From Glutamicibacter sp. PS (lineage in GTDB: Bacteria; Actinomycetota; Actinomycetes; Actinomycetales; Micrococcaceae), in contig JANCMB010000001.1 in the NCBI GenBank assembly GCA_031317595.1, positions 992,001 to 1,056,000 of the forward strand: 64,000 nucleotides of DNA. Direction: 5' to 3'. The notes beneath the pieces are model-generated. The model was not told where the DNA came from. It did no database searches and saw only the letters and a program-made list of their open reading frames with translations. Below, one piece after another: positions 33,424 through 43,637 of this stretch (position 1 is its first letter; each line of letters opens with the position of its first letter). A program made the translations under genes and the position numbers.

Positions 33424-35040
33424 TTAGAGTCGCGGCGGGAGGGAGTCGAGAAATTCGGCGATCTCCATTTCCGCGTCAAATAACGCCCCGACCTCTGCTC
33501 GGGTGCCGCGCAGTGGTTCGGTGAGGTATATGCGATTTAGTTTACGGGCCCCGGGCACCGAGAAGGAGAGCGCGTCCCAGTTTGCTGCCACCACATGATC
33601 GGCGTAGCGCTGTAACGCCATCCCGCGCAGGTAGGCCCGCGTGTCGGTTGGTGGGGTGAGCACCGCTTGATTGATTTGTGCCTCGTCGAACAGCGTGTCC
33701 ATGGCGCCGCGAGCGGCCAGCCGGTAGTACAAGCCTTTTTGCTTGTCGAGATCGGCCCACTGAATATCCATCAGCGCGATGCGTGGATCGTCAAAGCCTA
33801 CGCCGTGCTTTTGCGTATAGGACGACATGAGGCGGTATTTGGCGATCCAGTCCACACGGTCGGCCGCACTGAAAATATCCCGCTCCAGATCATCGAGCAG
33901 TCCCTCCCAGCGCGCCAGAATATCTTCGGTGGCCGGGTCATCGGCCCCGGTTTTCGCGCAGTGACTGGCAGCGGCTTCAAAGTAGATGCGCTGAATCTCG
34001 AGGGCGGTCAGTCGCTTCCCGCCGCGCAGAGCCACCGTGGCGCGCAGCGTCGGATCGTGGCTGATTTGCTGAAGCGCACCGACCGGGTCGATGAGTTCGA
34101 GTTGCGGCGCGCAACCTGCCTCAAGCATGGAGAGCACCAGGTTAGTGGTTCCCACCCGGAGTAGCGTGGAAATCTGCCCGAGATTGGCATCACCGACGAT
34201 CACGTGAAGCCGACGATACTTATCCCATACGGCATGCGGCTCATCGCGCGTGTTGATAATGGGTCGGTTAACGGTGGTTTCCAGCCCCACTTCGGCTTCA
34301 AAGAAGTCCGCTCGTTGCGAGATCTGGAATCCGGGAAGGTTGCCGAGCATGCCTCGGCCCACTCGTCCGGCTCCACAAATTATCTGACGGGACACGAAAA
34401 ATGGGGTGAGTACGGAAACCAGGGCCGAGAATTCGACCTCGCGTGGGACTAGATAATTCTCGTGCGCCCCGTACGACACGGACTTATTGTCCGTGTTGTT
34501 CTTGTAGAGCTGCAGCACCCCGTTACCCAGCTGGTCGTTATGCGCCGCCGCGCGGCGCAATACCTCGTCACCGGCCTGATCCCAGAGCACCGCATCGTGC
34601 GGGGTGGTCACCTCGGGACTCGAATATTCCGGGTGGGCGTGGTCCACATAAAAACGCGCCCCATTGCCCAGCACCATGTTCATCACCACGTCACTGGCGT
34701 ATTCCTCGCGGTAGAGTGCCTGTCCGACGCGCGCGTCGCCAGCATCTAAGGCCACCGATTCGGCCGTCCACACCATGCCGGGCTGTTCGGCCGGTTCCAT
34801 ATCGGTGAGCTGGCTGGGGTGCGCGGCTGAACGCTCCACTTGATATCCACGGGCGTCGGCCAGCGGGCTTTCCTCGGAATAGTCCCATCGCGTACCGCGG
34901 ACCTGACCGGCTCCCTCGCGGACCAGCTGAGCGTAGGAGTCCACGATCTGCGCCGATAAAACGGTGGCGTTGGCCCGCGGCATGGACGGGCGGATAATGC
35001 CGTATTCGGTTTCTAACCCGACAACTCGACGGGCGCTCAC
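33424..35040 (-). CDS. dop: Pup deamidase/depupylase
   Basis: Dop converts the Pup C-terminal Gln to Glu and removes Pup from substrates. It is a PafA paralogue. From the GTG at 35040 the protein has 538 residues: GLETEYGI (Glu10), a Dop-specific loop rich in charged residues at about 40-100, [14 protein letters not shown] (active-site Asp133 region), [19 protein letters not shown] and [12 protein letters not shown]. The start codon overlaps the arc stop (GTGA), so the two are translationally coupled; a longer frame upstream overlaps arc and is rejected. Confidence 0.95.
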   Translation of the reverse strand: MSARRVVGLETEYGIIRPSMPRANATVLSAQIVDSYAQLVREGAGQVRGTRWDYSEESPLADARGYQVERSAAHPSQLTDMEPAEQPGMVWTAESVALDAGDARVGQALYREEYASDVVMNMVLGNGARFYVDHAHPEYSSPEVTTPHDAVLWDQAGDEVLRRAAAHNDQLGNGVLQLYKNNTDNKSVSYGAHENYLVPREVEFSALVSVLTPFFVSRQIICGAGRVGRGMLGNLPGFQISQRADFFEAEVGLETTVNRPIINTRDEPHAVWDKYRRLHVIVGDANLGQISTLLRVGTTNLVLSMLEAGCAPQLELIDPVGALQQISHDPTLRATVALRGGKRLTALEIQRIYFEAAASHCAKTGADDPATEDILARWEGLLDDLERDIFSAADRVDWIAKYRLMSSYTQKHGVGFDDPRIALMDIQWADLDKQKGLYYRLAARGAMDTLFDEAQINQAVLTPPTDTRAYLRGMALQRYADHVVAANWDALSFSVPGARKLNRIYLTEPLRGTRAEVGALFDAEMEIAEFLDSLPPRL

Positions 35041-36725
35041 GAGCGATGCCCCTTGCCGACCAGCGAACGGATATGGCTGATCCGCTCCCCCTTGCGCCCG
35101 GAAATTCGTGCCCAATCGTCCGGGTTGGTGGTGTTCGGCATATCTTCGTGTTCGGCGAACTCTTCACGGACGGCGCGCAGCAGAAAATCGCTGGTGATGC
35201 CGCGCTGCCCGTTGGTGAGCAGTTCCTTGATCGCATGCTTCTTTGCGCGATCCACGATATTGCGAATCACGGCACCGGAGACGAAATCCTTGAAGTAAAG
35301 GACCTGGGTCTCACCGGTGACATAGGTGACCTCGAGGAATTCATTGATAGGCGCGGTGGAGTACATTGATTCCACGGTGCTGGCAATGAGCCGGTTCACT
35401 GTTGCCTGGCGGTCTCCGCCGTCAAGGGCAAGCTCCGCGTCGTGCAATGGCACCGCTTCGGTCAGGTATTTGCCGAAGATATCGGCTGCGCCCTCTGCAT
35501 CGGGGCGGCGAATCTTGATTTTCACGTCCAAACGGCCCGGACGCAAAATGGCCGGATCGATCATGTCTTCACGGTTCGAGGCACCAATCACGATCACGTT
35601 ATCCAGTCGTTCCACACCGTCGATCTCGGAGAGCAACTGCGGAACAATGGTGGTTTCAACATCCGATGAGACTCCGGTGCCGCGTGTGCGGAACAGCGAG
35701 TCCATTTCATCGAAGAACACCACGACCGGATCGCCGCTGACCGCCTTTTCGCGCGCCCGGGCGAAGATCAGTCGGATATGACGTTCGGTTTCGCCGACAT
35801 ATTTATCCAGCAGTTCCGGACCCTTGATATTCAGGAAGTAACTCCGGGTGGTTTGCGATCCGGTTTTCGCCGCGGCGCGTTCGGCCAAGGAATGGGCCAC
35901 CGCCTTGGCGATCAGCGTTTTACCGCAACCTGGAGGACCATAGAGCAAAATACCCTTCGGGGCGGTCAACCCGTGTTCGCGATACAGCTCGGGGTGCGCA
36001 AAGGGCAACTCAACGGCATCCTGAATCGCCTCGATTTGCGAGTTCAGCCCGCCAATATCGGAGTAGGCGATGTCGGGGACTTCCTCCAGTACCAGCGACT
36101 GCATGTCGGTAAGGACCACCCGGCTCATCGCCAGCCCGGTACGTGAGTCCAACGTGAGCTGATCACCCACGCGCAAATGGACCGAGCGCAAGGGCTCGCC
36201 GAGTTCCACGACCCGTTGATCGTCGGCGCGGGCCATCACCACGGCACGGTGATCATCCAGCAATTCCTTGATGGTGACCAGCTCGCCGGTGGACTCGTAG
36301 CCCAAGGCGGCAATGACCACGAGCGCTTCATTGAGCAGCACCTGCTGCCCGACATGAAGTTTCTCGAAGTCCAGCAGTGGACTGACCGCCACTCGCATCT
36401 TGCGCCCGGAATACTGAACGTCCACGGACTGAACGGCAGTAGATTCGATCCCGGTGCCTGGTTCGGGGTGCCGACGCGGGTGTAACGCCGTGATGGTCCC
36501 GTAGCTAAAGGGCGTGTCGCCGTCCTTTTCCAGTGCCGTCTTGAGATTCACGATCTGCTCGCGGGTGCGTTCTAGCATCGCCACGAGCCGCTGGTTGTTG
36601 CCGTTGAGGGTGGCCAGCTGCTTATCCAGGCTGCGATTTTTGTCGCGCAGGATATTGATCTGCCGTTCACTCATGGAAAGCCGCTCGGCCAATTGGGCTT
36701 CGCTACTGTCGGACACGATACTCAC
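35037..36725 (-). CDS. arc: ARC/Mpa-type AAA ATPase
   Basis: This ring-forming AAA unfoldase recognises pupylated proteins. The product has an N-terminal coiled coil (about 8-60), a double OB domain, and one AAA domain with Walker A GPPGCGKT, Walker [13 protein letters not shown] and the arginine-finger region [17 protein letters not shown]. The C-terminus ends Gly-His-Arg-Ser and lacks the Tyr-Leu/HbYX-like tail that docks Mpa on the 20S proteasome. The GTG at 36725 is preferred (AAGGTGAAA upstream, family-like N-terminus); an ATG at 36773 has no ribosome site. No prcB or prcA is nearby. Confidence 0.94.
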   Translation of the reverse strand: MSIVSDSSEAQLAERLSMSERQINILRDKNRSLDKQLATLNGNNQRLVAMLERTREQIVNLKTALEKDGDTPFSYGTITALHPRRHPEPGTGIESTAVQSVDVQYSGRKMRVAVSPLLDFEKLHVGQQVLLNEALVVIAALGYESTGELVTIKELLDDHRAVVMARADDQRVVELGEPLRSVHLRVGDQLTLDSRTGLAMSRVVLTDMQSLVLEEVPDIAYSDIGGLNSQIEAIQDAVELPFAHPELYREHGLTAPKGILLYGPPGCGKTLIAKAVAHSLAERAAAKTGSQTTRSYFLNIKGPELLDKYVGETERHIRLIFARAREKAVSGDPVVVFFDEMDSLFRTRGTGVSSDVETTIVPQLLSEIDGVERLDNVIVIGASNREDMIDPAILRPGRLDVKIKIRRPDAEGAADIFGKYLTEAVPLHDAELALDGGDRQATVNRLIASTVESMYSTAPINEFLEVTYVTGETQVLYFKDFVSGAVIRNIVDRAKKHAIKELLTNGQRGITSDFLLRAVREEFAEHEDMPNTTNPDDWARISGRKGERISHIRSLVGKGHRS

Positions 36726-36810
36726 TTTCACCTTGACCGGAGGGTGGGTCTTCCACCGGGTTCTACTTGCCATGCTACGCCGATGTGACTGGGTTCATCT
36801 TAGAAAGGCA

Positions 36811-36840
36811 CGGCCCCGCAACCCAAAAGGTGCGGGGCCG
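36811..36840 (-). terminator. Stem-loop after trmI
   Basis: CGGCCCCGCA pairs with TGCGGGGCCG around a ten-base loop, just after the trmI stop (minus strand) and before arc. The T-run is weak. Confidence 0.65.
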
Positions 36841-36864
36841 AAAGTCCACATGGCGAGAAATGCG

Positions 36865-37902
36865 TTAGGCTTCGTTGTCCTTGCGAACCTGCTCGGGACG
36901 CGCCGCGTCCTTAGCTGCCCGGCGCAATTTCTTAGCCGAGAGTCCGCGCTCCCCCAAGGCCTCCGCGGTCCACACGGTCGGATCGTGATCCTTCGTCCAC
37001 GCGCTGAGGTCTTCGGCCGAATAGCCGTGCTCCTTAATACGCTTGGCCTTGGGGATGCCGTTGGTTTCATCGGCCAGGCGCCGGCAGGTGATCAGGAATG
37101 CGGTGTGCGCGACCATCCGGTGATCCGGGCGGACGGCAAGGCCGTCGACGTGCCAGCCACGCACCATGGTTTCGAAGCACTCGGGCTCGGTGAACTGTCC
37201 CGAAGCGCGGATGGCCTCAACCACGCGAGACATCTGCGTCACGGTGGCCACGTAGTTAGTCCACACGCCTCCGGGGGCCAGCACGGTGGCCACGGCGTCA
37301 AGGCACTCCCAAGGGCTGAGCATATCCAAGACCACGCGGTCCACGCTGCCTGGCTCCTCGAGCGCTACAACCTGCTCCTGGAAGTCACCGATGGAAATAC
37401 GCCATGCGGGGTGCTCCCCGCCAAAGACGGTCGCCACATTGCCACGGGCAATATCGGCGAATTCCTCGCGGCGTTCGAAGGAGTGCAGGAAGCCCTGGTC
37501 GCCCACGGCGCGCAACAGCGAAATCGAAAGTGCGCCGGATCCTACGCCGGCTTCCACCACACGGGCACCGGGGAAAATGTCGCCGAACTGAACGATCTGA
37601 GCCGCGTCCTTCGGGTAGACCACGGTCGCTCCACGAGGCATCGACAGCACAAAATCCTTCGCCAACGGACGCAACGCCTGGTAGCGGAAGCCGTCGACGT
37701 TCTCGATGACGCTGCCCTCGGGCTTTCCAAGGATTTCCTCGTGGCGCAAAATGCCCTTATGGGTGTGAAATTCACCGCCCTCTTCAAGGGTGATGGTGTT
37801 GATCCGGCGCTTCTCATCGGTCAGCTGCACCCGGTCACCGACGCGGAAGGGACCGCGGCGCGCCGCGGCGCCGTGGGCCGTGTTGCTGTTCTGTTCTGTC
37901 AC
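36865..37902 (-). CDS. trmI: tRNA (adenine-58-N1)-methyltransferase TrmI
   Basis: This SAM-dependent enzyme methylates A58 in the T-loop of tRNA. The 345-residue protein has the N-terminal beta domain (FRVGDRVQLTDEKRRINTITL, GEFHTHKGILRHEEILG) and a Rossmann domain with VVEAGVGSGALSISLL, ISIGDFQEQV, VDRVVLDMLSPWECLDAVA and YVATVTQMSRVVEAI. A basic tail of about 50 residues (KKLRRAAKDAARPEQVRK) follows. The position beside arc is conserved in Actinobacteria (Rv2118c near mpa). GTG start. Confidence 0.95.
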   Translation of the reverse strand: MTEQNSNTAHGAAARRGPFRVGDRVQLTDEKRRINTITLEEGGEFHTHKGILRHEEILGKPEGSVIENVDGFRYQALRPLAKDFVLSMPRGATVVYPKDAAQIVQFGDIFPGARVVEAGVGSGALSISLLRAVGDQGFLHSFERREEFADIARGNVATVFGGEHPAWRISIGDFQEQVVALEEPGSVDRVVLDMLSPWECLDAVATVLAPGGVWTNYVATVTQMSRVVEAIRASGQFTEPECFETMVRGWHVDGLAVRPDHRMVAHTAFLITCRRLADETNGIPKAKRIKEHGYSAEDLSAWTKDHDPTVWTAEALGERGLSAKKLRRAAKDAARPEQVRKDNEA

Positions 37903-37912
37903 GATTACCTTT

Positions 37913-39034
37913 CTACTGTCCGGAAATGGCCCGGATAATGGCCTGCTGCTGTAGCAGACCCACGACCCGACCGGCGGCGTCGATCACCACGTATTCGGCG
38001 GTCGGCACCCCCGCCAGGTATTGAATCAAAGTTCGTCCGTCCGCATCCGCGTCAACCACGGCACCTTCGCCTAGGGCGCGGCACACCGATAGGGCCGGTG
38101 TGCTTGCTGCAACGTCGCTTGGAACTCGCGCTAGGGCTGGTTCATCCACGACGCCTGCGGGCATGCCGCGTGGATCGAGTAGAACAACTTGCCCGCCGCG
38201 GCTACTGCGACGTGAGAGCACTTCGGCCACGGTGACGGTCGCATGCATGGCGCTGGCCGGGCTCATCAGGTCCCGGACCCGTACCCGCGGCAGGTTCAGA
38301 CGCATCCGCGAGTAGGAGATCAACTGACCGGCCCCCTGCCACATGAACAAGGCGATCATGGCCGCGACCACCACGGTGGTCAGCTCCGGAGACAGCCCGC
38401 GCCACAGTGGATAGAGCAGCGCACCGGCCACAACCAGCACGGCGATAACTCGACCGCACCATGCGGCAGCGATGGTGCCACGTTCTTGTGAGCCGGTGGC
38501 TTTCCAGACCGCGGTCTCCACGAGCCGTCCACCGTCGAGCGGTAGCCCGGGCAGGACGTTGAAGATGCCCAAGAGCACGTTGGAGTAAATCAGGAAGCTC
38601 AAAAGCAGACCGGGTACCGTCGGCGGGGCGTAGAGGGTATTTATCACCCAACCCAGGCCAGCGAGGACGAAGTTCGCCGCCGGACCCGCCAGAGCCACCA
38701 GCAGCGAGGCTCCGGGGGTGGCCTTGAAAGAACCGAACTGCGTATGTCCGCCCATCAGGGTCAGGACGATATGCGCGTCGGGCCACTTGAACGCCCGGGC
38801 AACCAAGGCATGGGCCACCTCATGGACGAGCACGGCGAAGGCAATCACTACCGCACAGGCCAGACCCAGCGCGTAGGCCTCCAGCGTGGTGATTCCGATA
38901 ACGCGCTGCAACTGCAGACCCATCACAATGGTGATGATCGCCGTAATCCCAAACCATGAGTAGGCAAGGTACACCGGGACACCGGCAATAGAACCGAGCT
39001 TGAGTCCTTGAGGCTTTTCCTGTTCGGCGCTCAC
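37913..39034 (-). CDS. Site-2 protease family (M50) with CBS domains
   Basis: An intramembrane metalloprotease homologue of 373 residues. The zinc motif HEVAH is at 71-75 in a membrane helix, and the second ligand motif is FNVLPGLPLDGGRL. About six hydrophobic segments precede a C-terminal CBS pair (about 255-370: VRVRDLMSPASAMHATVTVAE, LIQYLAGVPTAEYVVIDAAG). This is the SpoIVFB/Rip3 type with a CBS tail. Substrate unknown; it may cleave membrane-bound regulators in response to nucleotide binding. The GTG start at 39034 overlaps the HAD gene stop (GTGA); a long N-terminal reading frame upstream is rejected. Confidence 0.9.
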   Translation of the reverse strand: MSAEQEKPQGLKLGSIAGVPVYLAYSWFGITAIITIVMGLQLQRVIGITTLEAYALGLACAVVIAFAVLVHEVAHALVARAFKWPDAHIVLTLMGGHTQFGSFKATPGASLLVALAGPAANFVLAGLGWVINTLYAPPTVPGLLLSFLIYSNVLLGIFNVLPGLPLDGGRLVETAVWKATGSQERGTIAAAWCGRVIAVLVVAGALLYPLWRGLSPELTTVVVAAMIALFMWQGAGQLISYSRMRLNLPRVRVRDLMSPASAMHATVTVAEVLSRRSSRGGQVVLLDPRGMPAGVVDEPALARVPSDVAASTPALSVCRALGEGAVVDADADGRTLIQYLAGVPTAEYVVIDAAGRVVGLLQQQAIIRAISGQ

Positions 39035-39744
39035 GCGACCGCCGTTTCGAGCCAGCCTGCCAACTCTGCGGGGGTCACTCCGGCGAGGGTCGGTACCCGA
39101 CGCCACTGTCCGGCTCCGGGGTCGGTGGCGTTTGGGATCAGCACGGCGTGCAGTCCAGCACCGCTGGCGGCCGTAATCCCGGGCAACGAATCTTCGAGCC
39201 CGATGCACCGCTCGGCGGTGAACTCCCGCCCTAGTTTTTCGCTCAGTAGCTGCAAGCCGCGCAGATAAGGCGTCGGGTCTGGTTTACCGGCGGTCACCTC
39301 ATCGCCGGCGACGGTGACGTCAAAGAGTCCTTCGGGCATGGCAGCAACAATGATGTCCACGATGCTACGCTCCGACATGGTCACCAGGGCCTGGGCAATG
39401 CCCGCCTCGCGGTTGGCGCGTAGCAATTCCAGAGCGCCCGGGCGCCATGGAATCTCACGGCGCAGTCCGGCGATCACTTCGCCGGTGAGGTGGTCAATGA
39501 TTTCTCGCACCCCCATGTTCACACCGGCAGCTTGCAGGGTACGCGCCGAGTCCGGAAGTGCCGCACCGACCAGAGCGTATGCCTGCTCTTCACTCCAGCT
39601 TCCGCCATGGGCGGTCACTAGGGCATGTTCGGCTGCGATCCAATACGGTTCGGTGTCGATTAACGTACCGTCGAGGTCCCAGAGTACGGCCTGCGGCAAG
39701 ATGCGTTGGGTATTTACTTCGGACACGGAACTGGTGGTTGGCAT
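39031..39744 (-). CDS. HAD-superfamily phosphatase
   Basis: A 237-residue hydrolase of the beta-phosphoglucomutase-like branch. HAD motifs are VLWDLDGTLIDTEP (nucleophile Asp), ALVTMSERS, DVTVAGDEVTAGKPDPTPYL (motif III Lys) and CIGLEDSLPGITAA (motif IV acidic pair). A helical cap follows motif I. It removes phosphate from a small molecule that cannot be specified. Its stop overlaps the M50 protease start, so the two are coupled. It is divergent from the PAC2 gene. Confidence 0.88.
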   Translation of the reverse strand: MPTTSSVSEVNTQRILPQAVLWDLDGTLIDTEPYWIAAEHALVTAHGGSWSEEQAYALVGAALPDSARTLQAAGVNMGVREIIDHLTGEVIAGLRREIPWRPGALELLRANREAGIAQALVTMSERSIVDIIVAAMPEGLFDVTVAGDEVTAGKPDPTPYLRGLQLLSEKLGREFTAERCIGLEDSLPGITAASGAGLHAVLIPNATDPGAGQWRRVPTLAGVTPAELAGWLETAVA

Positions 39745-39827
39745 GAGTACATTCTACGTGGAAGAGTGGGCATCACCGACCGAGACGCCGACCACAGGCC
39801 ACTGATCAAACTGGAGGAAAGGGTGCC

Positions 39828-40763
39828 ATGGCTTCCACAGACCATCCGAAGACCATTGGGACTTTTCTAGCCTCGCGGGTCACCGAGGATAACCCCACAC
39901 GCCCCTGCGTGCTCGTTGCCGCCTTCGAAGGCTGGAACGACGCCGGTTCCGCGGCCACCGATGCGGTGCGTCGCTTGGTCAGCGATACCGAGGTGGAGCA
40001 TTTGGCCACCGTCGGCGATGACGACTATTACGACTATCAATTCACTCGTCCGCGCCAAGAGCTGACGACCACCGGCACAACCATTCGCTGGCCACAGACC
40101 GATCTGTTCAAGGTTCCGAACCCGCAGGCCAATTTCGATCTTGTGGTAGCCCTCGGGGTGGAGCCGACCTTTAGTTGGCGGGCGTTCTGTGCCGAGATTA
40201 TCGAGGTCGCGCAGGATCAGAACGTGCAGTTAATGCTTGGTGTGGGTGCCTTGCTGGCCGATGTTCCGCATACCCGGCCGGTGCCTTGCCTGCTGAACAC
40301 CAATGACAGAGTGCTGCAGGACTACTTCGGGTACTCCACCTCGAGCTACGAGGGCCCGGCGGGGATTCCGTCGGTGCTCGGGCATGAATGCTCGGATGCG
40401 GGGATTCCGAGCCTGTCACTATGGGCGCAACTTTCACACTACGTCTCGCAGTCCCCGAGCCCACGAGTGCAGTTGGCGCTAGCCGAACTCATCGATGACC
40501 TCTTGCCGTGGGAGTTGCCCCTAGATCAGCTGCGAGAAGATGCTTTGGCGTGGCAGCACGGAGTCGAAGAACTTGCGGCCAGCGAACCGGAGATTGCCCG
40601 CTACGTCACGCAGCTTGAACAGGCCAGTGACGCCCAGTCCATTCCAGAGGCCTCGGGGGAATCCATTGCCCGTGAATTCGAACGCTATCTCCGTCGCCGC
40701 AGCCGCTATCGCGGCGAGGGTCCCGATCAGGACCCCGAGGGGCCGCCACCCTTCGGTCAATAG
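39828..40763 (+). CDS. PAC2 family protein
   Basis: A 311-residue protein. The core has VAAFEGWNDAGSAATDAVRRL, YDYQFTRPR, VVALGVEPTFSWRAFCAEII, ASYEGPAGIPSVL-like (SSYEGPAGIPSVLGHECSDAGI) and SLWAQLSHYVSQSPSPR, the standard PAC2 pattern. Eukaryotic PAC2 is a proteasome assembly chaperone, but bacterial homologues occur with and without proteasomes and have no settled function. No prcBA is in the window, so a proteasome role is doubtful here. GGAGGAAAGG precedes the ATG. Confidence 0.88.
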   Translation: MASTDHPKTIGTFLASRVTEDNPTRPCVLVAAFEGWNDAGSAATDAVRRLVSDTEVEHLATVGDDDYYDYQFTRPRQELTTTGTTIRWPQTDLFKVPNPQANFDLVVALGVEPTFSWRAFCAEIIEVAQDQNVQLMLGVGALLADVPHTRPVPCLLNTNDRVLQDYFGYSTSSYEGPAGIPSVLGHECSDAGIPSLSLWAQLSHYVSQSPSPRVQLALAELIDDLLPWELPLDQLREDALAWQHGVEELAASEPEIARYVTQLEQASDAQSIPEASGESIAREFERYLRRRSRYRGEGPDQDPEGPPPFGQ

Positions 40764-40794
40764 TCGACTCGAAGGGTGGCGGCACTGAGCTGTA

Positions 40795-42057
40795 CTAGAG
40801 CTTTAGGCCCAGCAATGCGTCCAGTCCGTTGCGGATCAGCTCGGCACCTTCGCCGCTTCCCTCGGCCTCTGTCTGGGCCCACTGATCGACAGCTTCCAGC
40901 GCGGCTGGGGCATTGAGATCATCGGCCATCCGGGCACGGATTCTGGTCAGCAGTGCCGTGGCCTCGGCAAGTCCGGCGCCATGAATGCGTTCGCGCCAGG
41001 TCGCAATACGCTGCTGCGCGCGGGCCAAGAGCTCATCGGTCCAGAACCAGTCGCTGCGATAGTGCTGCGAAAGCAATGCCGCGCGAATGGCCATGGGGTC
41101 CACCCCGTCGGCGCGAAGCTTTGACACCAGCACGAGGTTGCCCAGCGACTTGCTCATCTTCTCGCCATCAAGGCCCACCATGCCGGTGTGCGCGTACAGA
41201 GTGGCGAGCTCCTTGCCGTCAACGGCGGCTGCGTGCCCAGCGGAGAACTCGTGATGCGGGAAGATAAGGTCTGAGCCACCGCCCTGCACGGTGAAGGGTG
41301 CAGGCAGGGTTTTACGCGCGATTACCGAACACTCAATGTGCCAGCCGGGACGCCCGGTGCCGAGGCTTCGGCCATCCCAGCTAGGTTCACCCTCACGGGC
41401 CGCGCGCCAGAGCAAGGGGTCCAGCGCATCTCGCTTGCCCTCACGCCACGGGTCTCCGCCGCGCTCGGCGAAGAACTCGGTCATGGTTTTGCGGTCATAC
41501 CCGGAAACACGGCCCAATTCCCATGCGCCGTTGGCCGCTTTGGCGGAGTCGAAGTAAATATCGCCTTCCACGCCGTCGTCACCGGCGGGCACCCGGTAGG
41601 CCACATCCTCGGCTAGCATTTGTTCGATGAATGGGACGAGCCAGTCGATGGACTCCACGGCTCCGACATAGTTCTGTGGCGGGATGACGTTCAGTGCCTG
41701 CATGTCTTCGCGGAAGAGCTGGACCTGGTCGGCGGCAAGATCCCGCCAGTCCACCCCGGTCGCGTTCGCGCGTTCGAGTAGCGGGTCATCCACGTCGGTG
41801 ATGTTTTGGGTGTAGCTGACCGTGCGTCCGTTATCCAACCAGGTGCGATGCATCAGATCGAAGGTCACGTAGGTTGCGGCGTGACCCATGTGGGTGGCGT
41901 CGTAGGGGGTGATCCCGCAGACGTAGAGGCTCGCCGGGGCGTTGGCCTTATCCGCCGGGGCGGTGGGCTCCTTGCGTCCGCTCGAGGTGTTGAATACTTC
42001 TAGAATCGGCGCCGAGCCGAGTACATGCGGCACTTCGGGGGCTGTCCACGCGAGCAC
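40795..42057 (-). CDS. mshC: L-cysteine:1D-myo-inosityl GlcN ligase (mycothiol synthesis)
   Basis: MshC joins cysteine to GlcN-inositol, the third dedicated step of mycothiol synthesis, using ATP. It derives from cysteinyl-tRNA synthetase. The GTG at 42057 follows GAAAGGAC and gives 420 residues opening [11 protein letters not shown] as in the family; an upstream ATG at 42093 gives a longer form without family character. Motifs: zinc Cys47 and the HIGH-like THMGHA in [21 protein letters not shown], and KMSKS in EKMSKSLGN. mshA, the first pathway gene, is at 51740. Confidence 0.95.
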   Translation of the reverse strand: MLAWTAPEVPHVLGSAPILEVFNTSSGRKEPTAPADKANAPASLYVCGITPYDATHMGHAATYVTFDLMHRTWLDNGRTVSYTQNITDVDDPLLERANATGVDWRDLAADQVQLFREDMQALNVIPPQNYVGAVESIDWLVPFIEQMLAEDVAYRVPAGDDGVEGDIYFDSAKAANGAWELGRVSGYDRKTMTEFFAERGGDPWREGKRDALDPLLWRAAREGEPSWDGRSLGTGRPGWHIECSVIARKTLPAPFTVQGGGSDLIFPHHEFSAGHAAAVDGKELATLYAHTGMVGLDGEKMSKSLGNLVLVSKLRADGVDPMAIRAALLSQHYRSDWFWTDELLARAQQRIATWRERIHGAGLAEATALLTRIRARMADDLNAPAALEAVDQWAQTEAEGSGEGAELIRNGLDALLGLKL

Positions 42058-42111
42058 GAATAATTGTCCTTTCACCCACAGCGGGTCGATCACATTCCAT
42101 GTGTGCCAAGT

Positions 42112-42147
42112 CGGCGCGGCCCCGGATTATTCCCGGTGGCCGCGCCG
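42112..42147 (-). terminator. Stem-loop after uppP
   Basis: CGGCGCGGCC pairs with GGCCGCGCCG over a 16-base loop, 20 bases after the uppP stop on the minus strand. There is no clear T-run. Confidence 0.55.
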
Positions 42148-42166
42148 AATCGAATTTGACTGGTTA

Positions 42167-42991
42167 TTAGGCGCTAATGACTCCGGCGCCCAGGAGGACG
42201 AATAGGGCCAGACCCAACGCGATACGGTACCAAACAAAGGCTCGGTATGAGTGCGACGAGACGAACTTCAAGAACCACCCAACGATGAAGAAGCCCACGA
42301 CAAAGGCCACCACGGTAGCCAGTCCGGTCTGGCCCAGTGAATACACCCCGGGCTCGGAGAAGGACTTGGCCAACTTATAGAGCCCGGAGAGGAAGACGGC
42401 CGGAATGGCCAGCAGGAACGAGTAACGGGCGGCGGCCTCACGGGTGTAGCCCATCAACAAACCGGCGGTGATCGTGCCACCGGAACGTGAAACACCCGGG
42501 ATCAATGCCATGGCCTGCGCAAAACCATAGAGAATACCGTGCTTGACGGTCAGCTGCTGCAGTCCGCGCTGTTGCTTGCCGTAGTGGTCGGCCACCGCCA
42601 GCAGCAGGCCAAAGACCACAAGCATGGTGGCCACGATCCACAGTGATCGGAAGTTCGTGTCGATATAGTCTTCGAGCAATAGCCCAAGCACGCCGATCGG
42701 GATGGAGCCCAGAATAATCATCCAGCCCATCTTGGCGTCGGGATCCGAATGCGGGAGCTTACCCGTTATGGCCTTGCACCAGGCACCGATGATCCGCACG
42801 ATATCGCGCCAGAAAAACACGATGACGGCGGTCTCCGTACCCAGCTGGGTAATCGCGGTAAACGCCGCGCCCGGGTCTTGGGCATTGGGCAGGATTTCCC
42901 CCACGATGCGCAGATGCGCCGAGGAAGAAATCGGGAGAAATTCAGTCAGGCCCTGGACTAGGCCGAGAAAAGCTGCTTCTAACCAGTTCAC
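42167..42991 (-). CDS. uppP: Undecaprenyl-diphosphatase
   Basis: This integral membrane enzyme removes a phosphate from undecaprenyl diphosphate, regenerating the lipid carrier for cell wall synthesis and giving bacitracin tolerance. The 274-residue BacA-type protein shows the catalytic loop [16 protein letters not shown], a Glu-rich [17 protein letters not shown]-like segment, and the second loop [19 protein letters not shown]. Eight hydrophobic segments. It is next to mshC, as in many Actinobacteria (Rv2136c near Rv2130c). Confidence 0.96.
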   Translation of the reverse strand: MNWLEAAFLGLVQGLTEFLPISSSAHLRIVGEILPNAQDPGAAFTAITQLGTETAVIVFFWRDIVRIIGAWCKAITGKLPHSDPDAKMGWMIILGSIPIGVLGLLLEDYIDTNFRSLWIVATMLVVFGLLLAVADHYGKQQRGLQQLTVKHGILYGFAQAMALIPGVSRSGGTITAGLLMGYTREAAARYSFLLAIPAVFLSGLYKLAKSFSEPGVYSLGQTGLATVVAFVVGFFIVGWFLKFVSSHSYRAFVWYRIALGLALFVLLGAGVISA

Positions 42992-43096
42992 CCTACCGAG
43001 AGTACTTCACCCGTGCGCGTCAGCCCTGCCCGGAAACACCAGCGCGGGGAAAATCACCTTCAGGTATGAGACGTGAGTTCTTTTGAGCGATGAGTG

Positions 43097-43306
43097 CTAG
43101 TCATCGTCCTCCGGAACGGTGAAAGGTAGCAGCTCGTTGTACCGGTCATAGAGGGCATCTTCATAGGATTCGAAGGCATCGGCTAAGGCCCGGTAGGCGG
43201 CATCGACCGCGGGGTCTTGATCGCTACGGCTAAATGAAACCACCTGTAGATGGTTTTCCAGTCGAGCGATAAGATCGTGCAACGCATAGTTTGGATCGGT
43301 GCTCAT
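43097..43306 (-). CDS. Conserved small acidic protein
   Basis: A 69-residue soluble acidic protein (MSTDPNYALHDLIARLENHL, AYRALADAFESYEDALYD, ELLPFTVPEDDD). It is mostly helical by composition, with no known domain. A protein-like frame with a GTGCTCATGGG-type start, located between uppP and a DUF5703 gene, suggests it is real. No function can be given. Confidence 0.65.
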   Translation of the reverse strand: MSTDPNYALHDLIARLENHLQVVSFSRSDQDPAVDAAYRALADAFESYEDALYDRYNELLPFTVPEDDD

Positions 43307-43350
43307 GGGATAAAGCTACAGCCGAACGCATCGCCACGGTAGGGGGTTAA

Positions 43351-43599
43351 ATGCTGCAAGAACGAATCAAGGCGCCACTGCATCAGCCAGATGATTCACG
43401 TTACGAGTATTTGGTCATCACCCAGTTCCCCAACGAACCGAAATCGGTAGCGCGTGCGGTCTTACGTGAGCACGCCGATAACGGTAAGTGGGAGCTTATG
43501 CGTACGTGCCGCTATGAGGGTGGAGGCTATAAGTACTGGCTCCGGCGTCGCGTCATGCGTATTCGTGAAACACTGGACCCACTGATTTTTCCCGCGTAG
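43351..43599 (+). CDS. DUF5703 family protein
   Basis: An 82-residue basic protein. The pattern RYEYLVITQFPNEPKSVARA, ADNGKWELMRTCRYEGGGYK, YWLRRRVMRIRET matches DUF5703, a small actinobacterial family of unknown function often found near uppP and mshC. Convergent with the acyl-CoA dehydrogenase gene, with a short stem-loop between the stops. Confidence 0.82.
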   Translation: MLQERIKAPLHQPDDSRYEYLVITQFPNEPKSVARAVLREHADNGKWELMRTCRYEGGGYKYWLRRRVMRIRETLDPLIFPA

Positions 43600-43613
43600 A
43601 CCTTCGGGAGATC

Positions 43614-43634
43614 AGCGGGGCCCAGTGCCCCGCT
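43614..43634. terminator. Short stem-loop between convergent genes
   Basis: AGCGGGGC and GCCCCGCT pair around a five-base loop immediately after the DUF5703 stop and before the end of the acyl-CoA dehydrogenase gene. Confidence 0.55.
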
Positions 43635-43637
43635 TCC

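Noticed and set aside
36514-37938. Long plus-strand open frame antisense to arc and trmI
   Set aside because: It overlaps two clear genes and has no protein-like motifs or ribosome site.
42073-42098. GGAAT-N18-GTG upstream of mshC as a SigR promoter
   Set aside because: The -10 is GTG, not GTT, and the predicted start of transcription would fall inside the ribosome site. Could be real only if the start codon is further downstream.
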